Source: Laguncularia racemosa (lineage: Eukaryota; Streptophyta; Magnoliopsida; Myrtales; Combretaceae). Taken from it: a stretch of 64,000 nucleotides of DNA. The position numbers and the translations under genes are program-made. The stretch is from positions 1,302,001-1,366,000 of the forward strand of contig JBBMOL010000118.1 of NCBI GenBank assembly GCA_037954665.1. The letters run 5' to 3'. Each line of letters begins with the position of its first letter. The first letter of the stretch is position 1. The notes beneath the pieces were generated by a model, which saw only the letters and a program-made list of their open reading frames with translations, did not search any database and was not told the DNA's origin. Positions 43,547 through 54,952 of this stretch are shown here, piece by piece.

Positions 43547-46500
43547 TGTCATGCCCCAAGGGGTACCCTAGTTATAACAACCTACCATGTACTATATTAA
43601 ATTCCATGATTAGCCGTATTCCATCATACATTAACTTCAACATAGCACATAAGCCGTAGTTACTCTACAAATAAGTCTAGGTGATTAATATTACATTTAT
43701 CTAGAAATAGTCTATTTAAAATTAAAAATATCGATTATAATAGTCTTCATTCTTACTCGCCCATTTAATATTATCTTGAAAATTCTCATTACTGGCTGGA
43801 TTCTACCAGGGTAAAACTAGAACAGTACCTGCAAAAAGGGAGAGCTATAGGGGTGTATGCTACAAAAGCTTAGTGAGATCCTAGCTCAAAACCACCTTTC
43901 ACGCAAGACAAGCAAGTTAACATTTTAATACATTAATGCAAGAATAATCATATGCCAATCATTACATGTAGTTAACCAAAAACTACATGAAGTCTAAGGA
44001 TATTTCTAACCAATATACCCCTCCTTTACCTTAGGTTGAGGATCTTTTAGAATTCCATCAAAGTTCGAGCTACCAATTTCATTTCACTAGCACACATCCT
44101 TAGCTACACAAAGTCAGAGCCATGCTCTACATATCAATAGTTATGCTAGAATAATGATCTTCTAAGCAAGGACCCAAGACAAATCAAAAGAAAATAATGT
44201 TTTCCATGCCCACACACCTCTAGATACATGTGCCCAAAACAAAATAATGAACACAAATCCATCCCAATACACAACGATCCTCAAGTCATTTTTATATTGT
44301 TACAATAAGATAGTCCCTCAAGACATCACTTTATTACCTGTGTAACTATGATAAAATATAAAAGAATATGCAAGAAGAGTGATATGCATGATCCATTTCA
44401 AGATAAGTATTTCGATATATTTAACATAAGTTAAGAGGTGATCAAACAATTTGCAAACACTCCATTAACTACAAGAATAGCAATGAATATAAGAAAATTT
44501 AATTTATTTCCCTTTAGGTCTCATTAATCAAACAATTAAACAAATCAAACACACACATGGATTCATTAATAATCAACTTTAGGTGCTACTAAAGTTACAA
44601 GCACAAATCAAGTGATAATCATCGCTAGTACTCACCTTGCCATTTTTCTAAAGAATCGTAATAATCCTCGGGTAAAACTTAGATGTCTTCTGAAAAACCT
44701 ATATAAACATAGAGAAATATATATACACATAAGAATAACTACTTTTAAGATAAAATATTCTAGCATCTCGTTACTAACCCAATGTTTTATTAAAGTCTTT
44801 GAAAGTCTTTTAGTGTTATGTCCTTCATTCAGGAATCAATCTATTGTTATGGTCATCGATTAGGTCCTTGTTTAAGAAAAGTCCCATTCATGTCATAATA
44901 AGGAAAAATGCATGTCCAAGGTATATTTCTAAGAATTTGTCTACGAATATCCAAGAATATGTCCATAAATGTCCAATATGTCAAAAAAGGTCATAGATGG
45001 TCTTAAGTCCTCAAGGTTTGAAATTAAAGTCTTAATATCCTTTATTTAAACTTTTGTATTTATTAGAGGTTTGAAATATAATCTAAAAACTCAAAATATT
45101 CTTAAATGAAAGATAAATAGGATATTCTTAGGAATATAAAGTTTGCTTGAAGTCAAATTGTGGGTAAAACCTACAACTTTTATGATTAGGTAATGTTAGT
45201 CTACATACATGAAGAGTATGCTATAAAGAAAACTTAGGTTAATTGGGATTACCTTGACTTGGTGGAAACTTCTTAAATATCTAATATATAGGTCCTAAAA
45301 TGTATAAAATAAGTTAGGTTAGTCACTTCCTCAAGAGGGTTAAAGATTACTCAATCTTCTTGGATGTTGCTTACCTCCCTTTTTATACTAGTCAAGTTTT
45401 GTTGTTTTGTAAATTATTTTAGGTTCTAATTTTCCACACCTAAGAGGAAAAGATTGAGCAGTTTTTAGGGTTATAATTATCCCAATATCTTATACAATAT
45501 GTTAGGGTATTTAGGGTAAACGATGACATGTGGATAAGATTACATGGTTTTAACATAGTCAAAAGACGAGGGCAAAGTTTTGTTGGGTTCCAAGCTATTT
45601 CTTAGGCTAATTTTTTGTTTATTTGTAAATAACTTCCTTAGATTAATCATGGTAATTTTTTGGTTAATTTTTATTAGGTTAAGATTAGGTAAGATGGCCT
45701 TAAAAATGGGATGAAGTAAGGTTAAATAACAAGGTGTTTTTAAGTGAGATTTGCATGTAATTTTCCTTTTGTTTAACCAACTGTAAAACTTTAATTTTTC
45801 CATGATATTTTTAGGTTCTTATCCTATTTTAATCAAGTTAACTAGCTTAGATTATATTAAATTAAAATAAAAAGGGGTGAATTGGATGGTGACATGCTGA
45901 GTGGAATTGTATGAAGATGTCCACATGAAGAAGGGAATTTCAATATGTTTTTAAGGGCTCATCTTTTTGAATTTTTCCATGCCCTTTTATTGAGTAAACA
46001 AGGTAGATTTAAGGAATAATAAGGTGTAATTTGGGTAAGATTTAGATAGATTAAGGTAAGTAAACCTTTGAAAGAAAATTGGAAAAATCACATGTTTAGT
46101 GCATCTATGTTAGACTCAGTCACCATATGCTTATTTCCATATTATTTCATGTCCTTTTCTTAGGTTAAACAAGATAAAATTGGGTACGATTGAGATAAGA
46201 TCAGGTGGAATAAATTTGGTCTTGATAAGATATGACAAGGGCAAAATTTTCAAAACTTAATGTAGAAGTTGTCTATGTGCATGGCATCTTAGAGAAGGAA
46301 ATGTTACTGGTAGAGTTTTGCATGGATTTTCTGATGTTTTATATGTTATTGGATAATTAAAGATTCAATAATGAATTATGAAAAAAAAATAGTTAAAATA
46401 GATTAGGATTTGGGGGTAATTTCAAGCTTAACCACTTAAAAGGCTTTGGGGCAAAGTTTAGGGACTTTTGATTTGGGTTTTGTTTTGTAATTGAGTTTGT

Positions 46501-46973
46501 TATTAATTTATGTTTATTTTTTCTAATCTATGTTCTATCAAAAGTTAACTTTGGTCAAATTAAAATGGACTTTAGGTAATGTTTAAGTTTTTAAATCCAA
46601 TATTCCAAAAATACTTGGGGTTGAGTACTAATCTTATAGATATATTATGATCATATTCGAGTTTAGTTTACTAGACCAAATCTTAGGATGAAGACTGGAT
46701 CCTTAAATAAGGAGTTTGGTGATGTTGGGTGAAATTGGCAGTTTCTAACTGAAATTTTACAAAGCCAAATTCAATAGTTTCATAGAAACAGGGTATCTTA
46801 TAAATCTATAATGTCTCATATTTCAAGTTTATCCTAAATTATATCTAGTCTTAGTTCTAATACATTAAGTCTACTCAAGTTTTCTCGAGGGTGTTGAATA
46901 GAAGACTTAAGTTAATAAGTTGGGTAGAGTTAGTTAACTTTAGTCAACTTTTACTCTAATTAAGTTGACTTAG
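43547..46973 (-). repeat. Tekay 3 3' LTR, main part
   Basis: Lower edge reads TGTCATGCCCCAAGG on +, i.e. an LTR ending ...GGGGCATGACA on the - strand. Upward it runs to 46973, where G1 starts. Together with 53772-53906 it gives an LTR of about 3.56 kb. AT-rich, no gene. The small open frames here are not credible. Confidence 0.7.
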
Positions 46974-47224
46974 TGATGAGATCCATGATGAGAGCCAAGC
47001 CGGAAGAAGAAATGTGGATCATCTTGAAGTGCCGCCTGGACCGATCACAAGAAATCGAGCAAAACGATCCGAGGAAGCACTTAACGGGTTGATAAAGGTT
47101 GTCCATGAAGCCAGAAAGAATTGTAGCAATCATGAAGTTGGAACGGATTGGAACAACCATGGGAAGACCCTTGCTTTTGTACAAGTCACACCGAACACAG
47201 GATGAAGAGGGCGTATATTTTAAA

Positions 47225-47425
47225 GGCACGGCCGTGTAGGAATCTCAAGATTGCATAGAATCATACACAGCCAGACACACGGCTAAAAGGCACGGCCGTG
47301 TATGGAGTCAAGCAAATCCACAGAAAGATACACGACCAGAAGTACACGGTCGTGTATATTGCTAGAATTTGCACAGAAAAGTACATGGCCAAAGTACACG
47401 GTCGTGTACACGGCCATGTATCTCC
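47225..47425. repeat. ACACGGCCGTGT palindrome cluster in the G1 5' LTR
   Basis: Roughly ten full or half copies of TACACGGCCGTGTA or CACGGTCGTGTA in 200 bases, spaced irregularly by about 10-25 bases. The same block recurs in the 3' LTR (53163-53363) and, reversed, in the solo LTR (58265-58480). Its place in U3 ahead of the TATA box suggests a promoter or silencing role; that is inference. Confidence 0.85.
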
Positions 47426-47518
47426 CCGACGCCAGCCTTTTTGTGTTGTTTTGTTATTTTACGCACTTATTGAAGTGACGTCGTTTTGGACTTATATTTT
47501 TATGAATTGTAACCCTAG

Positions 47519-47525
47519 TATAAAG
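47519..47525 (+). promoter_or_regulatory. G1 LTR TATA box
   Basis: CCCTAGTATAAAGCTCC; the same site is at 53457-53463 in the 3' LTR and at 58164-58171 (reversed) in the solo LTR. Confidence 0.65.
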
Positions 47526-47831
47526 CTCCTAGGGTTTAGAATAGAGATAGAACATACATCTTAGAACATTAAACATCTTTTGAGAGGCTCCTCTCTTGGT
47601 TCTTCAAGAACTAATTTGAACTTATCGGATTGATTTCCGTGGCGTTCATCCCGACTTATCAATCGGTCTTTCATCCCGATTGTGGCGTCTTCACATTATA
47701 CCAAGGTTCTTGTCTCGCTTATAGACAACGGGTCGCGGTTTCCACTTTAGGTGTTTGGGCGTCTTAGGTAACGAATTTCCGAACGTATTGGTATTGGGTT
47801 TCGTCACGGGTTGGCGTGGTTCGTATCAGTT

Positions 47832-47843
47832 TGGTATCAGAGC
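47832..47843 (+). promoter_or_regulatory. G1 primer-binding site
   Basis: TGGTATCAGAGC three bases after the 5' LTR, complementary to initiator Met-tRNA. The leader from here to about 48308 has A-rich runs and no gene. Confidence 0.88.
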
Positions 47844-48308
47844 TTAGGTTTGTCAAAACATCAAGTTCGCTTTGAGGAAGGTAATATCAAAACCCTAACT
47901 CCAATCGTTCATATCCATTGTTAGCATTCAATTTCGTAATATTAATTATCTTTTGATAGTGTAGTATCTACTAGTCGATGGTTAAAAAAAAAAAAGATTA
48001 AAAATCACGACAAAAAAAAAGAAGAGAAAAGAAAAGAAAGATAAGAAAAACGTGATCAAAAGCAAAAACAAAGACAAAAAAAAATCGGATAAAAAAAATA
48101 GAGGAAAATTTATGAACCCTAGATTTGTTTTTGAATTCTACAGAAGGGAATTGGTGTAGTTCGGGTTAGTTCCAAGAGAATTGAGAAGAGGAAGTTGGCG
48201 AGTTGATATCATCATTGTTTGTGAGAATACACGAGTGACTGTGTGATATCATCATTTGAGCGAAACACGTAAGGGAGTGTATCGTGAGGTTTAATTTCAT
48301 ATATATTT

Positions 48309-49940
48309 GTGTTAGTACTAATCTTTTCTGCAGGGACAATATCGAGACAACATTCTCCTGAAGGTGAGAGGGGAAGGTTTGATGCTAGGTTAATAATTGA
48401 GGCATTGAGTGGAGAAATGAAGAGGATGTTCCAAGAGGGAATGGAACAAATTCATGAGACGGTAGAGCAAAGATTAGAGCAATCCACAAATGTATTCCAA
48501 GGGCGTAAGAGGGAGAGTCGTTCTAGGAGAGTACCGAGGGGTGGAGATGAAATGTCGGATGATGACTTTGATGAGCCTTCTGTCGGGAGTTATAGAGGAT
48601 ATAGTGGTCGGAATAGAGGAACTAGGGATTGGGAAGATAGAGGAGATAGGAATAGAGAGGATGATCAATTAAGTAGCATAAAGATGAAGATTCCTCCTTT
48701 CCAAGGGAAGAATGATCCCGAGGCGTACTTAGAGTGGGAGAAAAAGGTGGAGATGATGTTTGATTGTCACAACTATAGTGGGAGAAAGAAAGCAAAACTT
48801 GCTGCCATTGAGTTTTCGGATTATGCTATAGTGTGGTGGGATCAATTAATGTTGAATAGAAGAAGGAATGGCAAGCCACCTATTGAGTCTTAGGAAGAGA
48901 TGAAAAGAGTGATGAAGAAGCGGTTTGTGCCTACGTATTACTATCGTGAATTGCACAACAAGTTGCAAACTCTGAGGCAGGGAAGCCGAAGTGTAGATGA
49001 GTATTTCAAGGAGATGGAAGTCACTATGATTAGGGCGAATGTAGAGGAGGATAGAGAGGCTACAATGGCTAGGTTTCTTGCTGGGTTAAATAGAGAAATC
49101 CAAAATGTGGTTGAATTGCAGCATTATGTAGAATTGGAGGATATGGTTCACATGGCTATAAAGGTTGAGAACCAGCACAAGAGGAAAGGTAGCAGTAATG
49201 CACGGTTTCCACAAGGTAATGGTTCATCCACTTGGAAGACCATCCAATGGAAGAAAGAAGAAAAGCCTTTACCCACCAAACCAAAAGGGGAGCTGAGGCA
49301 AGCGAGTTCTACTCCTGGTAATCAAGGTAACCCCGAATCTTCTACTTCTAGAAATCGTGACATTAGATGCTTTAAATGCCAAGGTAGAGGCCATATTGCT
49401 AGTCAATGTCCAAATAAGCGTGTGATGATTTTGCGTGATGATGGAGAGTATGAGACTGAGGGGGATAGTGAAGAAGATGATATGCCTCCATTAGAGGATG
49501 CTAGTGATGATGAGGAGCCTGCAATGGGAAGGCTAGTGGCAGTAGTGAAGCGAGCTTTGAATGTGCAGGTGAAGGAAGAAGAGGAGGTGCAAAGAGAGAA
49601 TATATTTCATACTAGATGCTATCTAGGAGATCACATTTGTAGTTTGATCATTGATGGAGGGAGTTGCACCAATGTAGTGAGTAATTTTATTATTGAGAGG
49701 CTGGGGCTCAAAACTATTAGACACCCTAGTCCATATAAATTGCAGTGGTTGAATGATAGTGGAGAGACTAAGGTGAGTAAGCAAGCATTGATTGGTTTCC
49801 ACATTGGTAGGTATGAGGATGAGGTGTTATGTGATGTAGTGCCAATGCAAGCATGTCATGTGTTGTTGGGGAGGCCATGGCAATTTGATAGGAAGGTTGT
49901 TCATGATGGCTTTTCTAACAAGTATACGCTTGTTCACTAG
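48309..49940 (+). pseudogene. gag: G1 gag and protease (one frame, stop at 48891)
   Basis: The first open part (194 codons) holds the capsid start: QEGMEQIHETVEQRLEQ, then KMKIPPFQGKNDPEAYLEWE. A TAG at 48891 replaces the Trp of ESWEEMKRVM. The second part (346 codons) carries the rest of capsid (RELHNKLQTLRQGSRSVDEY), the zinc knuckle CFKCQGRGHIASQC near 49370-49410, an acidic linker, and the retropepsin with LIIDGGSCTNVVS at about 49644-49680, ending HVLLGRPWQFDRKVVHDGF. The first residues MLVLIFSAG are untypical, so the start may be an internal Met at 48417. Confidence 0.85.
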
Positions 49941-50027
49941 GGGAAAAGCTTTAATCTTAAACCGTTAACACCTAAGCAGGTGTATGAGAACCAGTTGTAG
50001 CTACAACAGTCTTTTACAAAACATAAG

Positions 50028-51173
50028 GTGAGTGAAAAGCAGATGGAGAGTGAGAGAGCAAAAGACAATGAGAAAGAAAAGGAATTTAAAAGTCAAGATC
50101 AAAAGGAAAAAGAGAGGAAGGTTGGAAAGAGTGTGAGAGGCCAAGTTGAAGGGGGATCAACTTTGGTGGTGAGTGAAAAGGAGAGGGCAGCCTTGCAAAA
50201 GGAGAGATGTGTGGCAAAAGCGAGTGTAGTGAGGAGAGCGTTAGTGATGAAGCAACCTATGTTGTTGCTGGTTTTTAAAGAAACATGTTTAACTACTAAC
50301 GAACTATCTAACTCTTTGCCTAGTGTGGTTGTGTCTCTTGTGCAGGACTTTGAAGATGTCTTCCCTAAGGAGATTCCAAAGGGATTACCACCTATTCGTA
50401 GTATTGAGCACCAGATTGACCTTGTACCTAGAGCATCGATTCCAAACAAGCCAGCTTATAGGAGCAATCCGGAGGAGACAAAGGAACTCCAAAGGCAGGT
50501 TGATGAATTAATGGAGAAGGGGTACATGAGAGAAAGCATGAGTCCATGTGCAGTGCCTGTGATTTTGGTGCCTAAGAAGGATGGGACATGGAGAATGTGT
50601 GTTAACTGCCGCACCATCAACAACATCACGGTAAAGTATCGTCATCCCATTCCTCGCTTAGATGATATGTTAGACGAGTTACATGGGTCTAGTGTCTTTT
50701 CCAAAATTGATCTGAAAAGTGGATATCACCAAATTAGAATGAAAGAAGGTGATGAATGGAAAACTGCATTCAAAACAAAATAAGGATTGTATAAGTGGTT
50801 AGTAATGCCTTTCGGTTTAACTAATGCACCTAGTACTTTTATGAGACTTATGAACCATGTTTTGAGGACTTTTATTGGAAAATTTGTGGTTGTTTATTTT
50901 GATGATATCCTCATTTACAGCAAGAGTTTGGAAGATCATATATCTCACTTGAGTGATGTTTTAGAAGTGCTTCAAAAGGAACAATTATATGCTAACCTCA
51001 AGAAGTGCACTTTTTGCACAGACAAACTTGTGTTTCTTGGTTTTGTTGTTAGTGCACAGGGAATACAGGTTGATGAAGAAAAGGTTCGTGCAATCCAAGA
51101 ATGGCCTAGTCCAACCAATGTAAGTAATGTTCAGAGGATTTCAGTACCATTGCAGCACCACTTACTGAGGTAA
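50028..51173 (+). pseudogene. G1 reverse transcriptase
   Basis: Same frame as gag-protease but after stops at 49938 and 49998. A Lys/Glu-rich linker (50028-50200) is followed by RT: FEDVFPKEIPKGLPPIRSIE, VFSKIDLKSGYHQIRM (near 50700), a TAA at 50781 that breaks the frame, then LVMPFGLTNAPSTFMRLMNH and the catalytic VVYFDDILIYS at about 50885-50920, intact. Near 51135 about 40 bases are missing, removing the GLASFYRRFV-like connection and shifting frame. Confidence 0.88.
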
Positions 51174-51184
51174 TTAAGAAGAAC

Positions 51185-52910
51185 GTGGGGTTCAAATGGG
51201 GAGAGCAACAAGAGAAGGCCTTTCAGACGCTTAAAAATAAGCTGACTCAGGCACCATTTCTTGCTTTACCTAACTTTGCTAAAACGTTTGAAATTGAGTG
51301 TGATGCCTCAGGATTAGGTATTGGAGCAGTGCTTATGCAGGAGCGAAGACCGATTGCATTCTTAGCGAGAAGCTAAGTGGGGCAACCTTGAACTACCCTA
51401 CTTATGACAAGGAGTTATATGCATTGGTTCGGGCCCTAGAGACGTGGCAACACTACCTGTGGCCAAAAGAGTTCGTGATCCACACTGATCATGAATCTTT
51501 GAAGTACTTGAAGGGGCAACATAAGCTGAACAAGAGGCATGCTCTTTGGGTGGAGTTTATCGAAACATTTCTATATGTCATCCACTACAAGCAAGGTAAA
51601 GAGAATGTCGTGGCTGATGCACTTTCTAGAAGGTATACTCTTATCTCTACTCTTAGTTCTAGATTGCTTGGTTTTGAGCACATTAAGGAATTATATGCTG
51701 CTGATCGAGATTTTTGTGAGGAATATGTGCATTGTGAGAAGAGTGTGCATGGTAAATTTTATAAGCATGAAGGATTCTTGTTTAGGGAGAGTAAACTGTG
51801 CATTCCAATTTGTTCTTTAAGAGAATTATTAGTGAGGGAGTCTCATGGAGGAGGTTTAATGGGACACTTTGGAGTAGCTAAAACCTTAGGGGTATTGCAG
51901 GAACACTTCTATTGGCCTCACATGAAACGAGATATTGAGAGGATTTGTGAGCGATGTGTCACGTGTAAGCAAGCGAAATCTAGAGTCCAACCTCAAGGGC
52001 TTTACACCCCACTTCCCATTCCTCATTAGCCTTGGGTAGATATTTCTATGGATTTTGTATTAGGTTTACCCAGGTCTAGACATGGTCGAGATTCTATTTT
52101 TGTGGTTGTGGATAGAATTCTTAAAATGGTTCATTTCATTCCTTGTCATAAAATTGATGATGTTATACACATTGTTGATTTGTTCTTTAGAGAGGTAGTG
52201 CGTCTGCAAGGTATACCTAGTAGCATTGTTAGTGATCGGGATGTAAAAATTTCGATCATTGTTGGAGAGTATTGTGGGAAAGGTTGGGAACTAAATGGAT
52301 GTTTTCAACTATCTGTCACCCACAAACTGATGGGCAAATTAAGGTGGTTAACAGGACTTTAATTCAATTGTTAGGGGCAATCATAGAGAAGAACGTTAGG
52401 ACTTAGAAGGATTGCCTACCATTTGTGGAGTTTTCATATAATAGGGCTTTACATAGCACTACTCAATGTTCACCATTTGAGATTGTGTATGGTTTTAACC
52501 CACTGAATCCTAATTATTTATTGCTATTGCCACCTAACAAGTTTGTGAGTTTTGATGCTAATTCTAAGGCAGATTTCATGAGAAAGCTACATGCACAGGT
52601 AAAGAGTAGGATTGAAAAACAAAATGCTAGGGTCGCTTCAAGGGTGAACAAGGGCAGGAGACCAAGATTTTTCAGCTTGGAGATTGGGTTTGGGTGCATT
52701 TTCGCAAGGAGAGGTTTCCATTGCAAAGGAGATCCAAGTTGAACCCTCGGGGAGACGGTCCATTTTCGATGCTTGAGAGAATCAATGATAATGCATATAA
52801 GAAAGATTTCCTAGGTGAATCTCCAGTAAGTGTCACGTTTAATGTTACTGATCTGAGTCCATTTGATGCAGGCAATGATTTGAGGACAAATCCTTTTCAA
52901 GAGGAGAGGA
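51185..52910 (+). pseudogene. G1 RNase H and integrase
   Basis: RNase H: FEIECDASGLGIGAVLMQ near 51288, then after a frameshift near 51365 YDKELYALVRALETWQHYL and HTDHESLKYLKGQ. Integrase zinc region: HFGVAKTLGVLQEHFYWPHM and CERCVTCKQAKS (51865-51980). Core: WVDISMDFVLGLPR, VSDRDVK (near 52232), then another frameshift near 52245 and TDGQIEVVNRTL, so all three catalytic residues survive in different frames. Last part (52694 on) reads PRGDGPF and SVTFNVTDLSPFDAGNDLRT and runs without stop into the 3' LTR. Confidence 0.85.
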
Positions 52911-52911
52911 A
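52899..52911 (+). promoter_or_regulatory. G1 polypurine tract
   Basis: AAGAGGAGAGGAA directly before the 3' LTR start at 52912; it lies inside the pol frame, which reads on through it. Confidence 0.75.
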
Positions 52912-53766
52912 TGATGAGATCCATGATGAGAGCCAAGCCGGAAGAAGAAATGTGGATCCTCTTGAAGTGCCGCCTGGACCGATCACAAGAAATCGAGCGA
53001 AACGATTCGAGGAAGCACTTAACGGGTTGATAAAGGTTGTCCATGAAGCCGGAAAGGATTGGAGCAATCATGAAGTTGGAACGGATTGGAACAACCATGG
53101 GAAGACCCTTGCTTTTGTACAAGTCACACCGAACACGGGATGAAGAGGGCGTGTATTTTAAAGGCACAGCCGTGTAGGAATCTCAAGATTGCACAGAATC
53201 ATACACGGCCAGACACACGGCTAAAAGGCACTGTCGTGTATGGAGTCAAGCAAATCCACAGAAAGATACACGACCAGAAGTACACGGTCGTGTATATTGC
53301 TAGAATTTGCACAGAAAAGTACATGGCCAAAGTACACGGTCGTGTACACGGCCATGTATCTCCCCGACGCCGGCCTTTTTGTGTTGTTTTTTTATTTTAC
53401 GCACTTATTGAAGTGACGTCGTTTTGGACTTGTATTTTTACGAATTGTAACCCTAGTATAAAGCTCCTAGGGTTTAGAATAGAGATAGAACATACATCTT
53501 AGAACATTAAACATCTTTTGAGAGGCTCCTCTCTTGGTTCTTCAAGAACTAATTTGAACTTATCGGATTGATTTCCGTGGCGTTCATCCCGACTTATCAA
53601 TCGGTCTTTCATCCCGATTGTGGCGTCTTCACATTATACCAAGGTTCTTGTCTCGCTTATAGACAACGGGTTGCGGTTTCCACTTTAGGTGTTTGGGCGT
53701 CTTAGGTAATGAATTTCCAAACGTATTGGTATTGGGTTTCGTCACGAGTTGGCGTGGTTCGTATCA
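52912..53766 (+). repeat. G1 3' LTR, with pol tail coding in its first ~230 bases
   Basis: Near-identical to 46974-47828. The pol frame continues from 52912 to a stop at 53141-53143, adding a segment with VPPGPITRNRAKRFEEALNG. Related tails occur in the G2 and miniature-element LTRs. Followed by CTTAG, the target duplication. Confidence 0.92.
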
Positions 53767-53906
53767 CTTAGGTCAACTTATGGTATATTGAGTTACTTCT
53801 AATTTCTAGACTAATCTTGGGTTCATTTAGAATGATATTTTAGATGTATCTTTCTATCAAAGCCTATTTAATAAAGTTTTGTTGAGTGAAATTTTAAGGA
53901 GTTACA
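53767..53906 (-). repeat. Tekay 3 3' LTR, first ~135 bases
   Basis: On the - strand the LTR starts TGTAACTCCTTAAAATTTC at 53906 after a GA-rich purine tract and is cut by G1; it continues at 46973. Confidence 0.75.
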
Positions 53907-53926
53907 CTCTCTCTCTCTCCCCCTTA
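53907..53926 (-). promoter_or_regulatory. Tekay 3 polypurine tract
   Basis: TAAGGGGGAGAGAGAGAGAG on the - strand, touching the LTR start. The TAA of pol (53924-53926) overlaps its beginning. Confidence 0.7.
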
Positions 53927-54040
53927 AAGAAAATTTTTGTCCTTAAAACTTGAATTCGTGTATGTGTCTTCAAATAAATGTGGGTACTTGAGCTTTATTT
54001 GATCTTCCAATTCCCAGGTAACTTCGGTTTGATCATGATA
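53924..54040 (-). pseudogene. Tekay 3 pol C-terminal tail, lower piece
   Basis: Reads TEVTWELEDQIKLKYPHLFE and ends DKNFL, a typical chromodomain-type end of Tekay pol. The upper part continues beyond G2 at 60932. The last five bases (54036-54040, TGATA) are the G2 target duplication. Confidence 0.75.
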
Positions 54041-54933
54041 TGATAGGAATCAAATTCCTATAGGACCAATCACCAGAGCATAAGCCAAAGGTTTACAAAA
54101 TATAGCTATGAGGATCCTCCATGAACAACTAAACCCTGAGGATGTTGATTTAGTATCTACTTTTATATTATATAATTGTTGTGCATTTCAACAAGTACAT
54201 TTATCGGTTTTTACAAGATGGCCAACTAATATGCACTAAGGATTAACTTGCGGGACATTCTTGGAGTCACATCCAACGGCCTACAAATTGTTCAATTGAA
54301 GTGAAGAACTGACCACTTGAAGACTATTTGTATTTGTAATTGTTGCTTATGAGAACCAGCCTTTTATTTTTGCATTTGTAATTTATCCTTTGGAAAACCG
54401 GCCACCTTAGTGGCATCTTTGTAATTTTTAGAATATTTTTACCCTAATTGGAGCATGTATAAATACTTGCTAATTAGGGTTTTCAATGAGCTTTTGACAT
54501 TTTGAGAAAAATAAACACTTTGTGCCATGAGGATTCATCCTTTACATACAAAGATCTCTTATCAATTTCTTTTGAAATTATGGCTAGAATCAACTTAAGT
54601 GGATTGTGAGTCATATCAATCTTACTCTTGTTGTTTACAAATTGTGTTTAGTGAGTCATATCTAAGTACAATTTGTTGGTTACTTATTTATCACGTGAGT
54701 TAGGGTTGTATATCTTAGATTTGATCATTTTAATTTGAGATTGAATTCTAGTTCATTTGTGTGTTGTTCCATTGGAGATTATACAATTGTTTGTTCTTAT
54801 ATCCATTTAGTGTTCCAAAACTCATGAATTGGATTCTAATTTGAAGTGATTTTGACACGCTATTTTGTTGAGAGAGTTGGTTGTTCATGCCTTGTGATTG
54901 ATGTGTTTACTATCTAATTGGTTAGGCACATCA
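54041..54933 (+). repeat. G2 5' LTR
   Basis: TGATAGGAATCAAATTCC ... TTAGGCACATCA. Holds ACCGGCC-type motifs (54300-54410) ahead of TATAAATA at 54458-54465. Its first ~120 bases have the GPITRAQAK-type pol tail frame in the 3' copy. Confidence 0.9.
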
Positions 54934-54940
54934 TAATTTT

Positions 54941-54952
54941 TGTTATCAGAGC
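54941..54952 (+). promoter_or_regulatory. G2 primer-binding site (mutated)
   Basis: TGTTATCAGAGC seven bases after the LTR: one change from the initiator Met-tRNA site TGGTATCAGAGC. Confidence 0.75.

Larger units (their letters stand above)
46974..47828 (+). repeat. G1 5' LTR
   Basis: TGATGAGATCC ... GGTTCGTATCA. A cluster of CACGGCCGTGTA-type palindromes fills 47225-47420, about 100 bases upstream of TATAAAG at 47519-47525. It ends four bases before the PBS. Confidence 0.93.
46974..53766 (+). mobile_element. CRM-like Ty3/gypsy chromovirus G1, complete with both LTRs
   Basis: Two 855-base LTRs, CTTAG duplications at 46969-46973 and 53767-53771, an initiator Met-tRNA PBS, one gag-pol frame and a purine tract. 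By eye the LTRs differ at about 21 positions (about 2.5%). The gag-pol frame shows in-frame stops, one internal deletion and frameshifts, so it is not autonomous now. The pol frame continues into the 3' LTR (GPITRNRAKRF), a trait described for plant CRM elements. Exact clade (CRM, Reina or Galadriel) needs a tree. Confidence 0.9.

Noticed and set aside
43547..46973. Considered as the 5' LTR of Tekay 2 because gag follows it
   Set aside because: There is no PBS or leader: the sequence passes from the LTR end straight into mid-gag, and pol-tail plus purine tract lie on its other side, so it is the 3' LTR of Tekay 3.
47225..47425. Repeat cluster considered as a CRISPR-like array
   Set aside because: Spacing is irregular, units are short palindromes in LTR U3 regions, and the context is a plant retrotransposon.
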